64,000 bases of DNA from Paraburkholderia sejongensis (GTDB lineage: Bacteria > Pseudomonadota > Gammaproteobacteria > Burkholderiales > Burkholderiaceae). Below the pieces are notes generated by a model. That model made no database searches. It worked only from the letters and a program-made list of their open reading frames with translations, and was not told where the DNA came from. Within the stretch, counting starts at the first letter, position 1. Every line of letters begins with the position of its first letter. Shown in pieces: positions 19,135 to 29,201 of the stretch. Both the position numbers and the translations under genes were made by a program. The stretch spans positions 372,001 to 436,000 of the forward strand of contig NZ_JAJITD010000002.1 in the NCBI RefSeq assembly GCF_020880815.1, written 5' to 3'.

Positions 19135-20391
19135 CTAGTCGTAACCGCCAACCGTCAACACTTTCATCGCCACGCGGTAGCTCGTGTACGCGATCCAGCT
19201 GATCGCGCGCACCCGTGCCGGGCGCTTTTCATAGTGCGCTTCATCGATCGGGCGCGCGTCCGCGACCGCGCCGAGAATCGCCTCGCGCAAGCGCGCAATC
19301 GACTGATCATTGACCAGCACGACGTTCGCCTCGTTATTCAGCATCAGGCTCAACGCATCGAGATTCGACGAGCCGACGGTGCCCCAGTTGGAGTCGACCA
19401 CCGCGACCTTGCCGTGCAGCAGCGTCTTCTCGTACTCGGCGATCTGCACGCCCGCGCGCAACAGCGCGTTGTAGAGAAACGGCACCGCGTAATCGAGCGC
19501 CTTAAACTCCTTGCGGCCGATGATCAGCTTCACCTCCACGCCGCGCCGCGCCGCGTACACCAGCGCGCGCCGCAGCTTGCGCCCGGGCATGAAGTACGGA
19601 TTGGCCAGCAGGATTTCGTGGCGCGCCTGGCCGATCGCGGCGAGGTAGGCCTTTTCGATCGCGCGGCGGTTGATCAGGTTGTCGCGCGCGACGAACGCAA
19701 CGCACGGCTCGCCGCCCGCCCACAGTTCCTCGTTGCGACGCCGGCGGCGCCGCCGCAAGCTGCCGAGCGAGCTCGTGTCGTGCGGCGACAGGTCCGGCTT
19801 GATCGAGTCGAGCGGCCGGTGGCCGACGTGAATGCGCCGCCACTGCACCTCGATCGCGTCGCGGATGTCGCTGACTACCGGGCCGCGCAACTCGACCGCG
19901 AAGTCCCAGCGGCGGTACGGCAGCTTCTGGCCGTTGTTCTCGTAGTCGTCGACGATGTTGATGCCGCCGCAATAGCCGACCTCGTTGTCGACCACCGCGA
20001 GCTTGCGGTGAGTACGCGAAAAGCCGAAGCGGCCGAAGATATGCGGGTTGTAAATGCGATGCTCGATGCCGGCGGCCGGCCATTGCTCGAACATTTTCAG
20101 CCGCGCGGTGCCGATGCCGTCGGTGATCACGCGCACCCGCACGCCGCGCTTCGCGGCGCGCAGCAGCGCGTCGTTGACCGCCTGGCCGGACTCGTCGTCG
20201 CAGAAGATGTAGGTTTCGAGGGCGACGCTTTGCTCGGCGGCATCGATGCGCTCGATCAGCGCGTCGAAGAACTCGTCGCCGGAGCGCAGCAGCTTGACCT
20301 CGTTGTTACTGGTGAAGCGGTAGCGCTGCCAGTAACGGCGGCCGAGCAGCGTGTGCCGCAGACGGGAGAAACGACCGCCGCCTGCGCTCAC
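19135..20391 (-). CDS. clsB: Phospholipase D-superfamily cardiolipin synthase (ClsB-like)
   Basis: The 418-residue protein carries two HKD motifs, THRKLAVVD in the first half and LLHGKVAVVD followed by SNWGTVGSSNLD in the second, as in cardiolipin synthases. There is no N-terminal membrane pair, which fits ClsB rather than ClsA. A basic Arg-rich stretch lies mid-protein. The GTG start at 20391 overlaps the stop of the nudB-like gene (GTGA), indicating translational coupling. The frame extends upstream of 20391, but that part lies inside the Nudix gene and is a shadow. Confidence 0.82.
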   Translation of the reverse strand: MSAGGGRFSRLRHTLLGRRYWQRYRFTSNNEVKLLRSGDEFFDALIERIDAAEQSVALETYIFCDDESGQAVNDALLRAAKRGVRVRVITDGIGTARLKMFEQWPAAGIEHRIYNPHIFGRFGFSRTHRKLAVVDNEVGYCGGINIVDDYENNGQKLPYRRWDFAVELRGPVVSDIRDAIEVQWRRIHVGHRPLDSIKPDLSPHDTSSLGSLRRRRRRRNEELWAGGEPCVAFVARDNLINRRAIEKAYLAAIGQARHEILLANPYFMPGRKLRRALVYAARRGVEVKLIIGRKEFKALDYAVPFLYNALLRAGVQIAEYEKTLLHGKVAVVDSNWGTVGSSNLDALSLMLNNEANVVLVNDQSIARLREAILGAVADARPIDEAHYEKRPARVRAISWIAYTSYRVAMKVLTVGGYD

Positions 20392-20906
20392 TGGCTGCGC
20401 TCCCCGGCGAGCGGGCCGGCCTGGGTGCCGACGACCGCGCGTGCGCCGAGCCGGCGTGGCAACTGCAGGATCGCATCGGCATTCGACGCGGAGAAGCAAC
20501 GCGACGCCGCCTCTTCATACGGCAGCCACTGAAACGCGGTGTGCTCGCGCGGCGCGAGCGTCACGTCGATGCGCTCGGGCACCTCGAGGCTGAACCAGTG
20601 CTCGGTGTTGTGGATCACGCCCGCTTCGTAGCGGTGGCGAAATTCCGGGTAGATCTCGTAGTCGATCGAGTATTGCCAGTCGAACAGCGCGGTGCGAGGC
20701 ACCAGCGCGCCGCCGATCATGATGCCGGTCTCCTCGCCGACCTCGCGCACCGCCGTGTCGGCGAGCGGCTCGTCGATACGATCTTTCGAGCCCGTCACCG
20801 ACTGCCAGAAGCCGGCATGGTCGGCGCGCTCGAGCAGCAGCACATCGAGCGCGGGCGTATGAATAACGACGAGGACGGACTGCGGAATTTTCGGCGGTTT
20901 CGGCAT
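20388..20906 (-). CDS. nudB: Nudix hydrolase, NudB-type dihydroneopterin triphosphate pyrophosphatase
   Basis: NudB removes pyrophosphate from dihydroneopterin triphosphate, an early folate step. The 172-residue protein has the Nudix box GSKDRIDEPLADTAVREV followed by GEETGI, and the NudB-like TEHWFSLEVPERIDV and FQWLPYEEA. Members near aspS in other proteobacteria are usually NudB, supporting the call. An Arg/Gly-rich tail ends in an overlap with clsB. A terminator for upstream aspS lies 96 bp before its start, so it should have its own promoter. Confidence 0.8.
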   Translation of the reverse strand: MPKPPKIPQSVLVVIHTPALDVLLLERADHAGFWQSVTGSKDRIDEPLADTAVREVGEETGIMIGGALVPRTALFDWQYSIDYEIYPEFRHRYEAGVIHNTEHWFSLEVPERIDVTLAPREHTAFQWLPYEEAASRCFSASNADAILQLPRRLGARAVVGTQAGPLAGERSQ

Positions 20907-21001
20907 GGCTGAAAACGAGGCGCGACGCGCGCGCGGTACATGTCGGATGACAGTCGAAAGGGTCGGAAAACGGTGGCTTCACTGTAACGCAAAAAACGAA
21001 A

Positions 21002-21037
21002 AAGGCGCTGAGGCGGGGTCACCTCAGCGCCTTTTCA
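21002..21037 (-). terminator. Rho-independent terminator of aspS
   Basis: A 12-bp perfect stem AAGGCGCTGAGG / CCTCAGCGCCTT with an 8-base loop lies at 21002-21033. On the minus strand it is followed by a T-rich run. It is 125 bp beyond the aspS stop. Confidence 0.85.
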
Positions 21038-21161
21038 TAGCGCGTGTGTCGCTTTTTTGCGGCGGCGGGTCGGGCGCTCACCTGCTGCTTGCAGGGTGTC
21101 GCCGACAGCGGACAGCCCGCCGCCAAACCTACGGGCCGCGGGCGGCGGCCCCTCGTCTTAC

Positions 21162-22961
21162 TTACACCTTCGGTTCCGGCGAACGCAGACGGATGTGCAG
21201 TTCGCGCAGCTGACGCTCGTCGACTTCGCTCGGCGCCTGCGTGAGCAGATCCTGCGCACGCTGCGTCTTCGGGAACGCGATCACGTCGCGGATCGAGTCG
21301 GCGCCGGCCATCATCGTGACGATGCGGTCCAGACCGAATGCGATACCGCCGTGCGGGGGCGCGCCGTATTGCAGCGCGTCGAGCAGGAAGCCGAACTTGG
21401 CCTGCGCTTCTTCCGCGTTGATCTTCAGCGCGCGGAACACCTTGCTCTGCACTTCCTCGCGGTAGATACGCACCGAGCCGCCGCCGATTTCCCAGCCGTT
21501 CAGCACCATGTCGTAGGCCTTGGCGAGGCAGCGTGCCGGATCGGTTTCGAGGTACTCGAGGTGCTCGTCCTTCGGGCTCGTGAACGGGTGATGCGCGGCC
21601 ACGTAGCGGTTATCTTCCTCGTCGTATTCGAACATCGGGAAGTCGATCACCCACAGCGGCTTCCAGCCCGACTGCACGAGACCGTTGGCCTTGCCGAATT
21701 CCGAATGACCGATCTTCAGACGCAGCGCGCCGAGGCTGTCGTTGACGACCTTCGCGCGATCCGCCGCGAAGAAAATGATGTCGCCGTCTTGCGCGCCGGT
21801 GCGCTCGATGATCGCCTTCAGCGCTTCGTCGTGCAGGTTCTTGACGATCGGGCTTTGCAGACCGTCACGGCCCTTCGCAACTTCGTTGACCTTGATCCAC
21901 GCGAGGCCCTTCGCGCCGTAGATGCGCACGAATTCCGTGTAGCTGTCGATGTCGCCACGCGAGAGCTCGCCGCCCTTCGGCACGCGCAGCGCCGCGACGC
22001 GGCCGTCCTTCGTATTGGCCGGCGTGCTGAACACCTTGAAGTCGACGTCGCGCATCGCATCGGTCAGCTCGGTGAATTCGAGCTGCACGCGCAGGTCCGG
22101 CTTGTCCGAACCGAAGCGGCGCATCGCTTCCGCGTATTCCATCACCGGGAATTTTTCGGCGAGTTCGACGTTGATCGTGGTCTTGAACACGTGACGGATC
22201 ATCGCCTCGAACAGATCGCGGATTTCCTGTTCCGTCAGGAACGAGGTTTCGCAGTCGATCTGCGTGAATTCCGGCTGACGGTCGGCGCGCAGGTCTTCGT
22301 CGCGGAAGCACTTGGTGATCTGGTAGTAACGGTCGAAGTTCGCGACCATCAGCAGCTGCTTGAACAGCTGCGGCGACTGCGGCAGCGCGAAGAACTGACC
22401 CGGGTTGGTACGCGACGGCACCAGGTAGTCGCGCGCGCCTTCCGGCGTGCTCTTCGTCAGCATCGGCGTTTCGATGTCGATGAAGCCCTGTTCGTCGAGG
22501 TACTTGCGCACTTCGATCGCGACGCGGTAGCGCAGACGCAGGTTGTGCTGCATCTGCGGACGGCGCAGATCGAGCACGCGATGCGTGAGGCGGGTGGTTT
22601 CCGAGAGGTTGTCGTCGTCGAGCTGGAACGGCGGCGTGACCGACGCGTTCAGCACGATCAGCTCATGGCACAGCACTTCGATCTTGCCGCTCTTGAGCGA
22701 CGCGTTCGTGGTGCCTTCCGGACGGCCGCGCACGACGCCCTTGACCTGCACGCAGAACTCGTTGCGCACGCCTTCGGCGACCTTGAACATGTCGGCGCGA
22801 TCCGGGTCGCAGACGACCTGGACGAGCCCTTCGCGATCGCGCAGGTCGATGAAGATGACGCCGCCATGGTCGCGGCGGCGGCTTACCCAGCCGCACAGCG
22901 AGACGGATTGGCCCAGCAGTTCTTCGGTCACCAGACCGCAGTATTCAGATCTCATCGACAT
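21162..22961 (-). CDS. aspS: Aspartyl-tRNA synthetase
   Basis: A bacterial-type class II synthetase of 599 residues charging tRNA-Asp. The N-terminal OB-fold anticodon domain has [20 protein letters not shown]. The class II core has motif 2 [20 protein letters not shown], and motif 3 is [13 protein letters not shown] near the C-terminus. The inserted GAD domain is present in the middle. Whether it also charges tRNA-Asn cannot be decided here. It is the last gene before the terminator and lies 75 bp downstream of the DUF502 gene. Confidence 0.95.
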   Translation of the reverse strand: MSMRSEYCGLVTEELLGQSVSLCGWVSRRRDHGGVIFIDLRDREGLVQVVCDPDRADMFKVAEGVRNEFCVQVKGVVRGRPEGTTNASLKSGKIEVLCHELIVLNASVTPPFQLDDDNLSETTRLTHRVLDLRRPQMQHNLRLRYRVAIEVRKYLDEQGFIDIETPMLTKSTPEGARDYLVPSRTNPGQFFALPQSPQLFKQLLMVANFDRYYQITKCFRDEDLRADRQPEFTQIDCETSFLTEQEIRDLFEAMIRHVFKTTINVELAEKFPVMEYAEAMRRFGSDKPDLRVQLEFTELTDAMRDVDFKVFSTPANTKDGRVAALRVPKGGELSRGDIDSYTEFVRIYGAKGLAWIKVNEVAKGRDGLQSPIVKNLHDEALKAIIERTGAQDGDIIFFAADRAKVVNDSLGALRLKIGHSEFGKANGLVQSGWKPLWVIDFPMFEYDEEDNRYVAAHHPFTSPKDEHLEYLETDPARCLAKAYDMVLNGWEIGGGSVRIYREEVQSKVFRALKINAEEAQAKFGFLLDALQYGAPPHGGIAFGLDRIVTMMAGADSIRDVIAFPKTQRAQDLLTQAPSEVDERQLRELHIRLRSPEPKV

Positions 22962-23036
22962 GATGTTTGTCTTTCGTTTTGCATTGGTTGATCGGCGCGC
23001 CGCAGGCGATCCTGCATGAAACGTTGCGCACCGGCA

Positions 23037-23693
23037 TTACAGCGGAGGCTCGACGGTGGTGCGGCGCACCGGCGCCGGCGGCGGCGCGGACGGCGCCACG
23101 ACGCCCATCGAAACGATGTACTTGAGCGCAGCGTCGACGGTCATGTCGAGCTCGATCACTTCGCTTTTCGGCACCATCAGGAAGAAGCCGGACGTCGGGT
23201 TCGGCGTGGTCGGCACGTACACGCTGACGTAGTCTTCCCGCAGGTGATTGACCACGTCGCCGCCCGGCACGCCGGTCAGAAACCCGATCGTGTAGGAACC
23301 GCGGCGCGGGTACTCGATCAGCAGCGCCTTGCGGAACGCGTTGCCGCTGCTCGACAGCAGCGTGTCGGACACCTGCTTGACGCTGGTGTAGAGCGGGCCG
23401 ACCACCGGAATGTGCGCGACCAGCAGCTCCCACCACTGGACGAGCTTCTGCCCAATGAAGTTCTGCGTCAACAGGCCGACGACAAAGATGAACGCGAGCG
23501 TGAGCACCGCGCCGAGGCCCGGCAGCCGATAACCGATCGCGCGTTCCGGCTGCCACGACATGGGCAGCAGCAACAGCGTCTGGTCCATCGTGCCGATGAT
23601 CAGACCGAGCACCCACAGTGTGATGGCCAGAGGCACCAGCACCAGCAGGCCAGTCAGAAACACCGATTTGAGCGTGGTTTTTTTCGTCGTCAT
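23037..23693 (-). CDS. DUF502 inner-membrane protein
   Basis: The 218-residue protein has two membrane segments, about residues 10-34 (SVFLTGLLVLVPLAITLWVL) and 60-80 (GAVLTLAFIFVVGLLTQNFI). Conserved family motifs follow, HIPVVGPLYTSVKQV and SGFFLMVPKSEVIELDM. The family is widespread and has no assigned biochemical function. The C-terminus is Pro-rich. It sits between fmdB-like and aspS genes, a common order in betaproteobacteria. Confidence 0.8.
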   Translation of the reverse strand: MTTKKTTLKSVFLTGLLVLVPLAITLWVLGLIIGTMDQTLLLLPMSWQPERAIGYRLPGLGAVLTLAFIFVVGLLTQNFIGQKLVQWWELLVAHIPVVGPLYTSVKQVSDTLLSSSGNAFRKALLIEYPRRGSYTIGFLTGVPGGDVVNHLREDYVSVYVPTTPNPTSGFFLMVPKSEVIELDMTVDAALKYIVSMGVVAPSAPPPAPVRRTTVEPPL

Positions 23694-23769
23694 GTGTACC
23701 GCCAGAAAGCCGCGTGAGCCGAGGCCCGCCGCGCGACAGATGCGCCGCCCACGCAGGGCGGCTGTGCTA

Positions 23770-24102
23770 CTAGGCGCTGCCGGAGCCGCTCGGGCTCGAG
23801 GCGGGCGCCGCCGCAGCGGAGGCAGCGGGCGCGGCAGGGGCTGCGGCCGGTGCGTCCGAAGTCGCGGCGGCCGGCTCGGACTTCGTTTCCGAGGTGGCCG
23901 ACGCGCTGGTTCCGCCGCTGCCGCCGCGGAAATCGGTCACATACCAGCCCGAGCCTTTCAGCTGGAAGCCGGCAGCGGTGAGCTGCTTGCTAAAAGTGTC
24001 TTTTCCGCACTCGGGGCACTGCGTCAATTGGGGGTCGCTCATCTTCTGGAGCACGTCCTTCCCGAAACCGCATGACCCGCAACGATAAGCGTAGATCGGC
24101 AT
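23770..24102 (-). CDS. FmdB-family zinc-ribbon protein
   Basis: The 110-residue protein opens with MPIYAYRCGSCGFGKDVLQK and QCPECGKDTFSKQ. These give two CxxC pairs (CGSC, CPEC) that form a zinc ribbon. The second half is Ala/Ser/Pro-rich low complexity, about residues 62-110, as is common in this family in Burkholderiaceae. Family role is unproven (putative regulator). It lies upstream of the DUF502 gene on the same strand. Confidence 0.82.
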   Translation of the reverse strand: MPIYAYRCGSCGFGKDVLQKMSDPQLTQCPECGKDTFSKQLTAAGFQLKGSGWYVTDFRGGSGGTSASATSETKSEPAAATSDAPAAAPAAPAASAAAAPASSPSGSGSA

Positions 24103-24292
24103 GATCGTTTCCTACTCCAAATCCCTACTGAAATCTTGTAAACGCTTGCAAAGCCTTGAATTATAGCCGCAAACGATGGCCGCTCCCCGGTTTTCGGGAA
24201 GCGGGCGCGCGACGCGCGCGCCGTCGCGTCAGTTGGGGGCGGCCCGCGCCACTGTCAAGAGCGCGCCGCGTGATACGGTGCGGTCCGCGCCG

Positions 24293-24916
24293 TTATGCGC
24301 GTCGCCGCCAGCTCAGCCAACGCTCGCGGCCGGCGAACACGGCGATCGAATCGGCCACCGGCTCGTCCTCGATCAGCTCGAAGTGCGGCGCAAATAGCGC
24401 GTCGAGTTCGGCTCGCTCGGTGCCAAACGGCGGCCCTTTCGGCGTCGCGCCGAGAAAAAAGAATCCCGCGAGCAAGCCGCCGGGCGGCAACAGCTCCGCC
24501 ATCCGCCGCACGTAGTCGGCGCGGCGCGCCGGGGGCAACGCGCAGAAAAACGCGCGCTCATAAATCCACGCCGGTTCGAACGGCGGCTCATAAGTGAAAA
24601 AATCCGCCTGCTCTACCAGTTGGGCGTCCTGCGCGCCCAACTGCTCGCGCGCCGCCGCAACCGCCGCCGCCGAGAAGTCGATCGCGCGCACCGGGTTGCC
24701 CTGACGCGCGAGCCACACCGCTTCGTACGCACTGCCGCAGCCGGGAATCAGCACCGCGGCGTCGCGATGACGTTCGGCAAACACGCGAAACGCGGACGGC
24801 ACACCAGCCTGGTCCCACGGCGTGAAGTGGCGCTCGAAGCGTTCGTCCCAGAACTCGGGCGAGTTCGGATCGCGGGTCTCGAAATCGGGCGCAGAGGGTT
24901 GGGTCGGATCGCTCAT
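24293..24916 (-). CDS. TPMT-like SAM-dependent methyltransferase
   Basis: The 207-residue protein matches the thiopurine/thiol S-methyltransferase family. The N-terminal SPEFWDERFERHFTPWDQAG precedes the SAM-binding VLIPGCGSAYEAVWLA and AIDFSAAAVAAAREQLG. YERAFFCALPPARRADYV and LPPGGLLAGFFFL complete the fold. The natural substrate is unknown; thiol or sulfide methylation is inferred from the family. It lies 42 bp after ubiB on the same strand, so it may be in the ubiJ-ubiB transcript. Confidence 0.8.
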   Translation of the reverse strand: MSDPTQPSAPDFETRDPNSPEFWDERFERHFTPWDQAGVPSAFRVFAERHRDAAVLIPGCGSAYEAVWLARQGNPVRAIDFSAAAVAAAREQLGAQDAQLVEQADFFTYEPPFEPAWIYERAFFCALPPARRADYVRRMAELLPPGGLLAGFFFLGATPKGPPFGTERAELDALFAPHFELIEDEPVADSIAVFAGRERWLSWRRRA

Positions 24917-24958
24917 CGGATACCTCGTGCAGTTGCGGCCGGCCAGCGTCAGCCGCGC

Positions 24959-26536
24959 TCAGCCGCCGTAAGCGAACATCAGGAACGCCCGCGCGAGCAC
25001 CGCGCCGACACCGACCGCGACGCCAAACAGCAGCAGGCCTTGCAGCAGTCGATTGGTGCGCTTCTGCTCGAGCAGGATCTGGCGGATCACGTCGTCGTTC
25101 GCGCCGCCGACCGGGTTGTGATGCTCGGCCAGCGCGTAATGGATCAGACGCGGCAGTTGCGGCAGCGTCTTGCTCCACTGCGGCACTTCGATTTTGAGCC
25201 GCTCGTACCAGCCGCGCAGACCAATCTGCTCGTTCATCCAGCGTTCGAGATAGGGCTTCGCGGTCTTCCACAGGTCGAGTTCGGGATCGAGCGAACGGCC
25301 CAAGCCTTCAACGTTCAGCATGGTCTTCTGCAACAGCACCAGTTGCGGTTGAATCTCGACGTTGAAGCGGCGCGAGGTCGAGAACAGCCGCATCAGCACC
25401 TGGCCGAGCGAAATATCTTTCAGCGCGCGATCGAAATACGGCTCGCAGACCGCGCGGATCGCGCTTTCCAGTTCTTCGATGCGAGTGGTCGGCGGCACCC
25501 AGCCGGACTCGAGATGCAGCGTCGCGACGCGATGGTAGTCGCGCTTGAAAAACGCAAGGAAGTTCTGCGCGAGGTAATTCTTATCGAAGTCCGACAGCGC
25601 GCCGATGATGCCGAAATCGAGCGCGATATAGCGTCCGAAGTGCGCCGGATCGAGACTCACCTGGATGTTGCCCGGGTGCATGTCGGCGTGGAAAAAGCCG
25701 TCGCGGAACACCTGCGTGAAGAAGATTTCGACGCCTTCGCGCGCGAGCTTCGCAATATCGACGCCGGCCGCGCGCAGCGTGTCGACCTGGCTGATCGGCA
25801 CCCCGACCATCCGCTCCATCACCAGCACCGTCGGCGTACAGAACTCCCAGTACATCTCCGGCACCATTAGCAGGTCGAGTCCCTGGAAGTTGCGCCGCAA
25901 CTGGCTGCCGTTGGCCGCCTCGCGCATCAGATCGAGCTCGTCGTGCAGATACTTGTCGAATTCGGCGACCACCTCGCGCGGCTTCAGGCGCTTGCCGTCG
26001 GCCCACAGGCGCTCCGCCCACACCGCGATGTCGCGCAGTAGCGCGAGATCGGAATCGATCACCGGCAGCATGTTCGGGCGCAGCACCTTGACCGCGACGG
26101 CCTTACCCGCATGCTGACCGGCCTTGACTTTCGCGAAGTGAACCTGCGCGATCGACGCGCTCGCGACCGGCACCCGCTCGAAGTCGTCGAACAGCACGTC
26201 GACCGGCGCGCCGAGCGACTTCTCGACCAGCGCGATCGCGACCGCCGAGTCGAACGGCGGAACCTGGTCCTGCAGCTTCGCGAGTTCGTTCGCGATGTCG
26301 ACCGGCAGCAGATCGCGGCGCGTGGAAAGCACCTGGCCAAACTTGACGAAGATCGGCCCGAGACTTTCGAGCGCGAGCCGCAGACGCACGCCCGGCGGCG
26401 CATCGAACTTGCGGCCGAGCGTGGTGATACGCAGCAACAAACGCACGCGGCGATCGTTGATGCGGCTGAGCATCATCTCGTCGAGACCGAAGCGGATGAC
26501 GGTGAAAAATATTTTGAGGAAACGCAGAAAACGCAT
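24959..26536 (-). CDS. ubiB: UbiB, ATPase/kinase-like ubiquinone biosynthesis accessory protein
   Basis: UbiB is an atypical ABC1/ADCK-family protein needed for coenzyme Q synthesis. The 525-residue protein has the signature KxGQ region [19 protein letters not shown], the Ala-rich loop [14 protein letters not shown], and the catalytic-like HADMHPGNI with downstream ALDFGIIG. Two C-terminal hydrophobic segments, around residues 495-522, would anchor it to the membrane. The family normally has this layout. It starts 15 bp after ubiJ, with which it forms an operon. Confidence 0.92.
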   Translation of the reverse strand: MRFLRFLKIFFTVIRFGLDEMMLSRINDRRVRLLLRITTLGRKFDAPPGVRLRLALESLGPIFVKFGQVLSTRRDLLPVDIANELAKLQDQVPPFDSAVAIALVEKSLGAPVDVLFDDFERVPVASASIAQVHFAKVKAGQHAGKAVAVKVLRPNMLPVIDSDLALLRDIAVWAERLWADGKRLKPREVVAEFDKYLHDELDLMREAANGSQLRRNFQGLDLLMVPEMYWEFCTPTVLVMERMVGVPISQVDTLRAAGVDIAKLAREGVEIFFTQVFRDGFFHADMHPGNIQVSLDPAHFGRYIALDFGIIGALSDFDKNYLAQNFLAFFKRDYHRVATLHLESGWVPPTTRIEELESAIRAVCEPYFDRALKDISLGQVLMRLFSTSRRFNVEIQPQLVLLQKTMLNVEGLGRSLDPELDLWKTAKPYLERWMNEQIGLRGWYERLKIEVPQWSKTLPQLPRLIHYALAEHHNPVGGANDDVIRQILLEQKRTNRLLQGLLLFGVAVGVGAVLARAFLMFAYGG

Positions 26537-26551
26537 GACTGGGCCCGGTGA

Positions 26552-27196
26552 CTAGCGCGTGCCGCGCGACGTGGCGGCGCCGCCCGGCGCATGCGCGCCT
26601 CGGGCTTCGACCTTCTGTTCGAGACGCTCGATTCGCTTTTCGACACGCGCCAGCGCATCGCGCGCGCGCGCCAGCTCGACGTTGAAATCCGCGAGCGCTG
26701 CGCGGCGCACCAGTTGCGGATTTTCGTCGAGCAGATATTCGGCCGCGGTATCGAGCAGATTGCGGCCGGTGCGTTGCACGTGCCCGCCGATCGAGCGCAC
26801 CAGTGAAGCAATGCGCCACGCCGGCCCATCGCCGATCAGCTTCGACAGATCCTCTTCCGGCTCCCAGCGCAGATGCTCGGCAAGCTTTGCGATCACCGTT
26901 GCGAACTCGGCATCGCCTTCGATCTTCACGTGCTTCATCACGGCGGCCTGGCCGCCTTGCAGGAACGCCGGCAGCGCGTCGGACGGCACTGAGACCGTCA
27001 CATCGAACTGAGGCGCATCGGATTCGTCGACAGTGCCGAGGTAGCCGTCCGGTTGCACCAGCAACACCAGTACGACAGGCGGACATGACAGACGGGCGGT
27101 CTTGCCCGCGTAGGGGACGAGGCGCTCGCGAGCCCACGATTCGCGGGCGAGCAGATGATTGACAGCAGCAGCGAAGGGCTTGGCGGCAAGGGTCAT
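26552..27196 (-). CDS. ubiJ: UbiJ, SCP2-domain ubiquinone biosynthesis accessory factor
   Basis: UbiJ binds hydrophobic ubiquinone intermediates and scaffolds the Ubi complex. The 214-residue protein has an SCP2 lipid-binding domain in the first 110 residues, and the C-terminal third is coiled-coil-like (ALARVEKRIERLEQKVEA). ATG 27196 (MTLAAKPFAAAVNHLL) is chosen; an upstream in-frame start would run into the terminator of the preceding gene. It is followed directly by ubiB. Confidence 0.86.
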   Translation of the reverse strand: MTLAAKPFAAAVNHLLARESWARERLVPYAGKTARLSCPPVVLVLLVQPDGYLGTVDESDAPQFDVTVSVPSDALPAFLQGGQAAVMKHVKIEGDAEFATVIAKLAEHLRWEPEEDLSKLIGDGPAWRIASLVRSIGGHVQRTGRNLLDTAAEYLLDENPQLVRRAALADFNVELARARDALARVEKRIERLEQKVEARGAHAPGGAATSRGTR

Positions 27197-27209
27197 CGAA
27201 AGTGGCAAG

Positions 27210-27245
27210 AAAAAACCCGCGCGAGCCAGGTGCTCGCGCGGGTTT
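27210..27245 (-). terminator. Rho-independent terminator after the Tim44-like gene
   Basis: AAACCCGCGCGAGC pairs perfectly with GCTCGCGCGGGTTT around a 5-base loop. On the minus strand it runs into T6. It lies 122 bp beyond the Tim44-like stop and 14 bp before the ubiJ start, so ubiJ needs readthrough or a promoter embedded here. Confidence 0.88.
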
Positions 27246-27366
27246 CTATTGTAACGTCCGTTCGCTTCGCGGCCTGCTATGCCGAACGGCCTATGCGATG
27301 CATCGGCGACGAACCGGATCAACGCCGCGCGGGGCTTTTGTGAGCCGCGCGCGGCGCTTCAGCACT

Positions 27367-28362
27367 TCAGTGCTGTTCGACCTGCTGAATGCCGGCAAGC
27401 AGCCAGCCTTCGCCGGCACGATTCGCCTTCGACAGATTCCAGACTTCGACGAACGGCTCGGCCGCCGCACCCGGCTGTTCGCGAATCAGCCCGGAGAAGC
27501 GCACGCTCGCGAGGTACTCGTTGCCGCGCTCCTCGACGCCGAGCAGATCCGCATTCAACTGGACGACATCGGTCTGGTTCGACTGCGCGCCGCGCGACGC
27601 GAGGTCGACGCGCACTTCAGCGAACATTTCCGGCGTGGTGAATTCGCGGATATCGTCGACGTTGCCGACGTCCCACGCGGCTTGCAGGCGCACGAAGTAC
27701 ACCTTCGCGTTGCGCAGGAACGCTTCGGAGTCGAAGCCGGCCGGCACCGACGGCGTCGCGCCGACTGCCGGCGTGGTGAGCGGATTACCTTGCGGCTCCA
27801 GGTACGAACCGGTAGGCGGCGCGCTGTAGCGCGGCTCCTGCGTATAGCCGGTCTGGCTCGTGTTCAGCGACGGCGCGGCGCCCGCATACGCCGGCTGCGA
27901 CCCGGCGCGCTTGCGGTTGGTGAAACGGCGAATCAGCCAGATGACGACCATCGCGATCAACGCGATCACGATCACGTTCGCGAACATGCCGGCGAATGCT
28001 TCGCCGAGGCCGAAGTGAGACAGCAACGCGGCGATACCGAGACCCGCGGCGAGACCCGCGATCGGCCCGAGCCAGCGGTTGCGATTAGGTGCCGCGGGCG
28101 GCGTCGGCGTGGGGGTCGGCGCGCGCTGCTGCTGGAGAGCCTGGCTGTTCTGGCCCGGCTGCGACGGCGGCGGGCTCTGGTGCTGCTGCTGAACGGTGTT
28201 CGACTGACGGCCGATGCTGCGGCCGCCGCCCATGCGGCGGGCTTCGGCGTCGATAGAGGCAAGGGTGCCGGTCATGATCAGACCGACCATCGCGATCAGT
28301 CCGATTCTTCTCGCCAGCGACCGCTTGACCTTACAGGGAGATAACAACGTGGAATCGGACAT
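27367..28362 (-). CDS. Tim44-like domain membrane protein
   Basis: The 331-residue protein has a basic N-terminus and a signal-like helix, about 16-36 (GLIAMVGLIMTGTLASI). A Gln/Pro-rich linker and a strong membrane region follow, about 100-145 (GPIAGLAAGLGIAALL, then FANVIVIALIAMVVIWLIRR). The Tim44-like domain occupies about 210-330. The bacterial family has no settled function. ATG 28362 follows AAAGGAAA and is preferred over an ATG 19 codons upstream. It lies between ubiE and ubiJ, suggesting a membrane or quinone context, but that is inference. Confidence 0.8.
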   Translation of the reverse strand: MSDSTLLSPCKVKRSLARRIGLIAMVGLIMTGTLASIDAEARRMGGGRSIGRQSNTVQQQHQSPPPSQPGQNSQALQQQRAPTPTPTPPAAPNRNRWLGPIAGLAAGLGIAALLSHFGLGEAFAGMFANVIVIALIAMVVIWLIRRFTNRKRAGSQPAYAGAAPSLNTSQTGYTQEPRYSAPPTGSYLEPQGNPLTTPAVGATPSVPAGFDSEAFLRNAKVYFVRLQAAWDVGNVDDIREFTTPEMFAEVRVDLASRGAQSNQTDVVQLNADLLGVEERGNEYLASVRFSGLIREQPGAAAEPFVEVWNLSKANRAGEGWLLAGIQQVEQH

Positions 28363-28399
28363 TTCGGAATTTCCTTTAAAAATCGATGGGTTAGGGACC

Positions 28400-29131
28400 C
28401 TAGTATTTCGTCCCCACATGTAACGCTACCACGCCAGCTGACAAATTGTAATATTTGACGCCGTCGAGACCCGCTTGTTCCATCATTGTCTTCAAAGTTT
28501 CCTGGTCCGGATGCATGCGAATCGACTCCGCCAGGTACTGGTAGCTGTCCGCGTCCTTGGCGAAACGCTCGCCGAGCCACGGCAGCACCTTGAACGAGTA
28601 CACGTCGTAGACCTTCTTGAGCGGCTCCCACACCTTCGAGAATTCCAGCACCAGCAGACGTCCGGCCGGCTTCAGCACGCGCCGCATCTCGGCGAGCGCG
28701 ACGTCCTTATGGGTCATGTTACGCAGACCGAACGCGACCGTGACGACGTCGAAGTAGTTGTCCGGAAACGGAATTTTCTCGGCGTCGCACAGCAGTGTCG
28801 GGGTGATGACGCCCTTGTCCAGCAGCCGGTCGCGGCCCACCCGCAGCATCGATTCGTTGATGTCGGTATGCCAGACTTCGCCGCTCTCGCCCGCCTGCTT
28901 CGCGAATGCCTTCGACAGATCGCCGGTGCCCCCCGCGATATCGAGCACCCGGTAGCCCGGCCGCACATTCGCCTGGGCAATCGTGAACATCTTCCACGCG
29001 CGGTGCAATCCGCCCGACATCAGGTCGTTCATCAAGTCGTAGTTGGAGGCCACCGAGTGGAACACCCCCGCCACCTTCTGCGCCTTGTCCTGTTCGTCGA
29101 CCGATTGAAAGCCGAAGTGGGTTTTGCTCAT
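28400..29131 (-). CDS. ubiE: UbiE, ubiquinone/menaquinone C-methyltransferase
   Basis: UbiE methylates the benzoquinol ring in coenzyme Q synthesis (and demethylmenaquinol where present). The 243-residue protein starts [17 protein letters not shown] and has the family signature [20 protein letters not shown], the SAM motif [16 protein letters not shown], and [20 protein letters not shown]. The size is close to the roughly 250-residue norm. ATG 29131 is chosen; an upstream extension is Arg-rich and not conserved-looking. The gene lies 37 bp before the Tim44-like gene. Confidence 0.94.
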   Translation of the reverse strand: MSKTHFGFQSVDEQDKAQKVAGVFHSVASNYDLMNDLMSGGLHRAWKMFTIAQANVRPGYRVLDIAGGTGDLSKAFAKQAGESGEVWHTDINESMLRVGRDRLLDKGVITPTLLCDAEKIPFPDNYFDVVTVAFGLRNMTHKDVALAEMRRVLKPAGRLLVLEFSKVWEPLKKVYDVYSFKVLPWLGERFAKDADSYQYLAESIRMHPDQETLKTMMEQAGLDGVKYYNLSAGVVALHVGTKY

Positions 29132-29201
29132 CGCGCTCGTCCTTTCGCGTGTTCTTTCTTGAATGTTGCGCCGCTCGCGCGGCGTGAGGGGGCGAATCGT
29201 A

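Noticed and set aside
19137..20499. Longer N-terminus for the cardiolipin synthase from 20499
   Set aside because: The extra 36 residues are Arg/Pro-rich and overlap the Nudix gene; GTG 20391 gives a clean four-base overlap.
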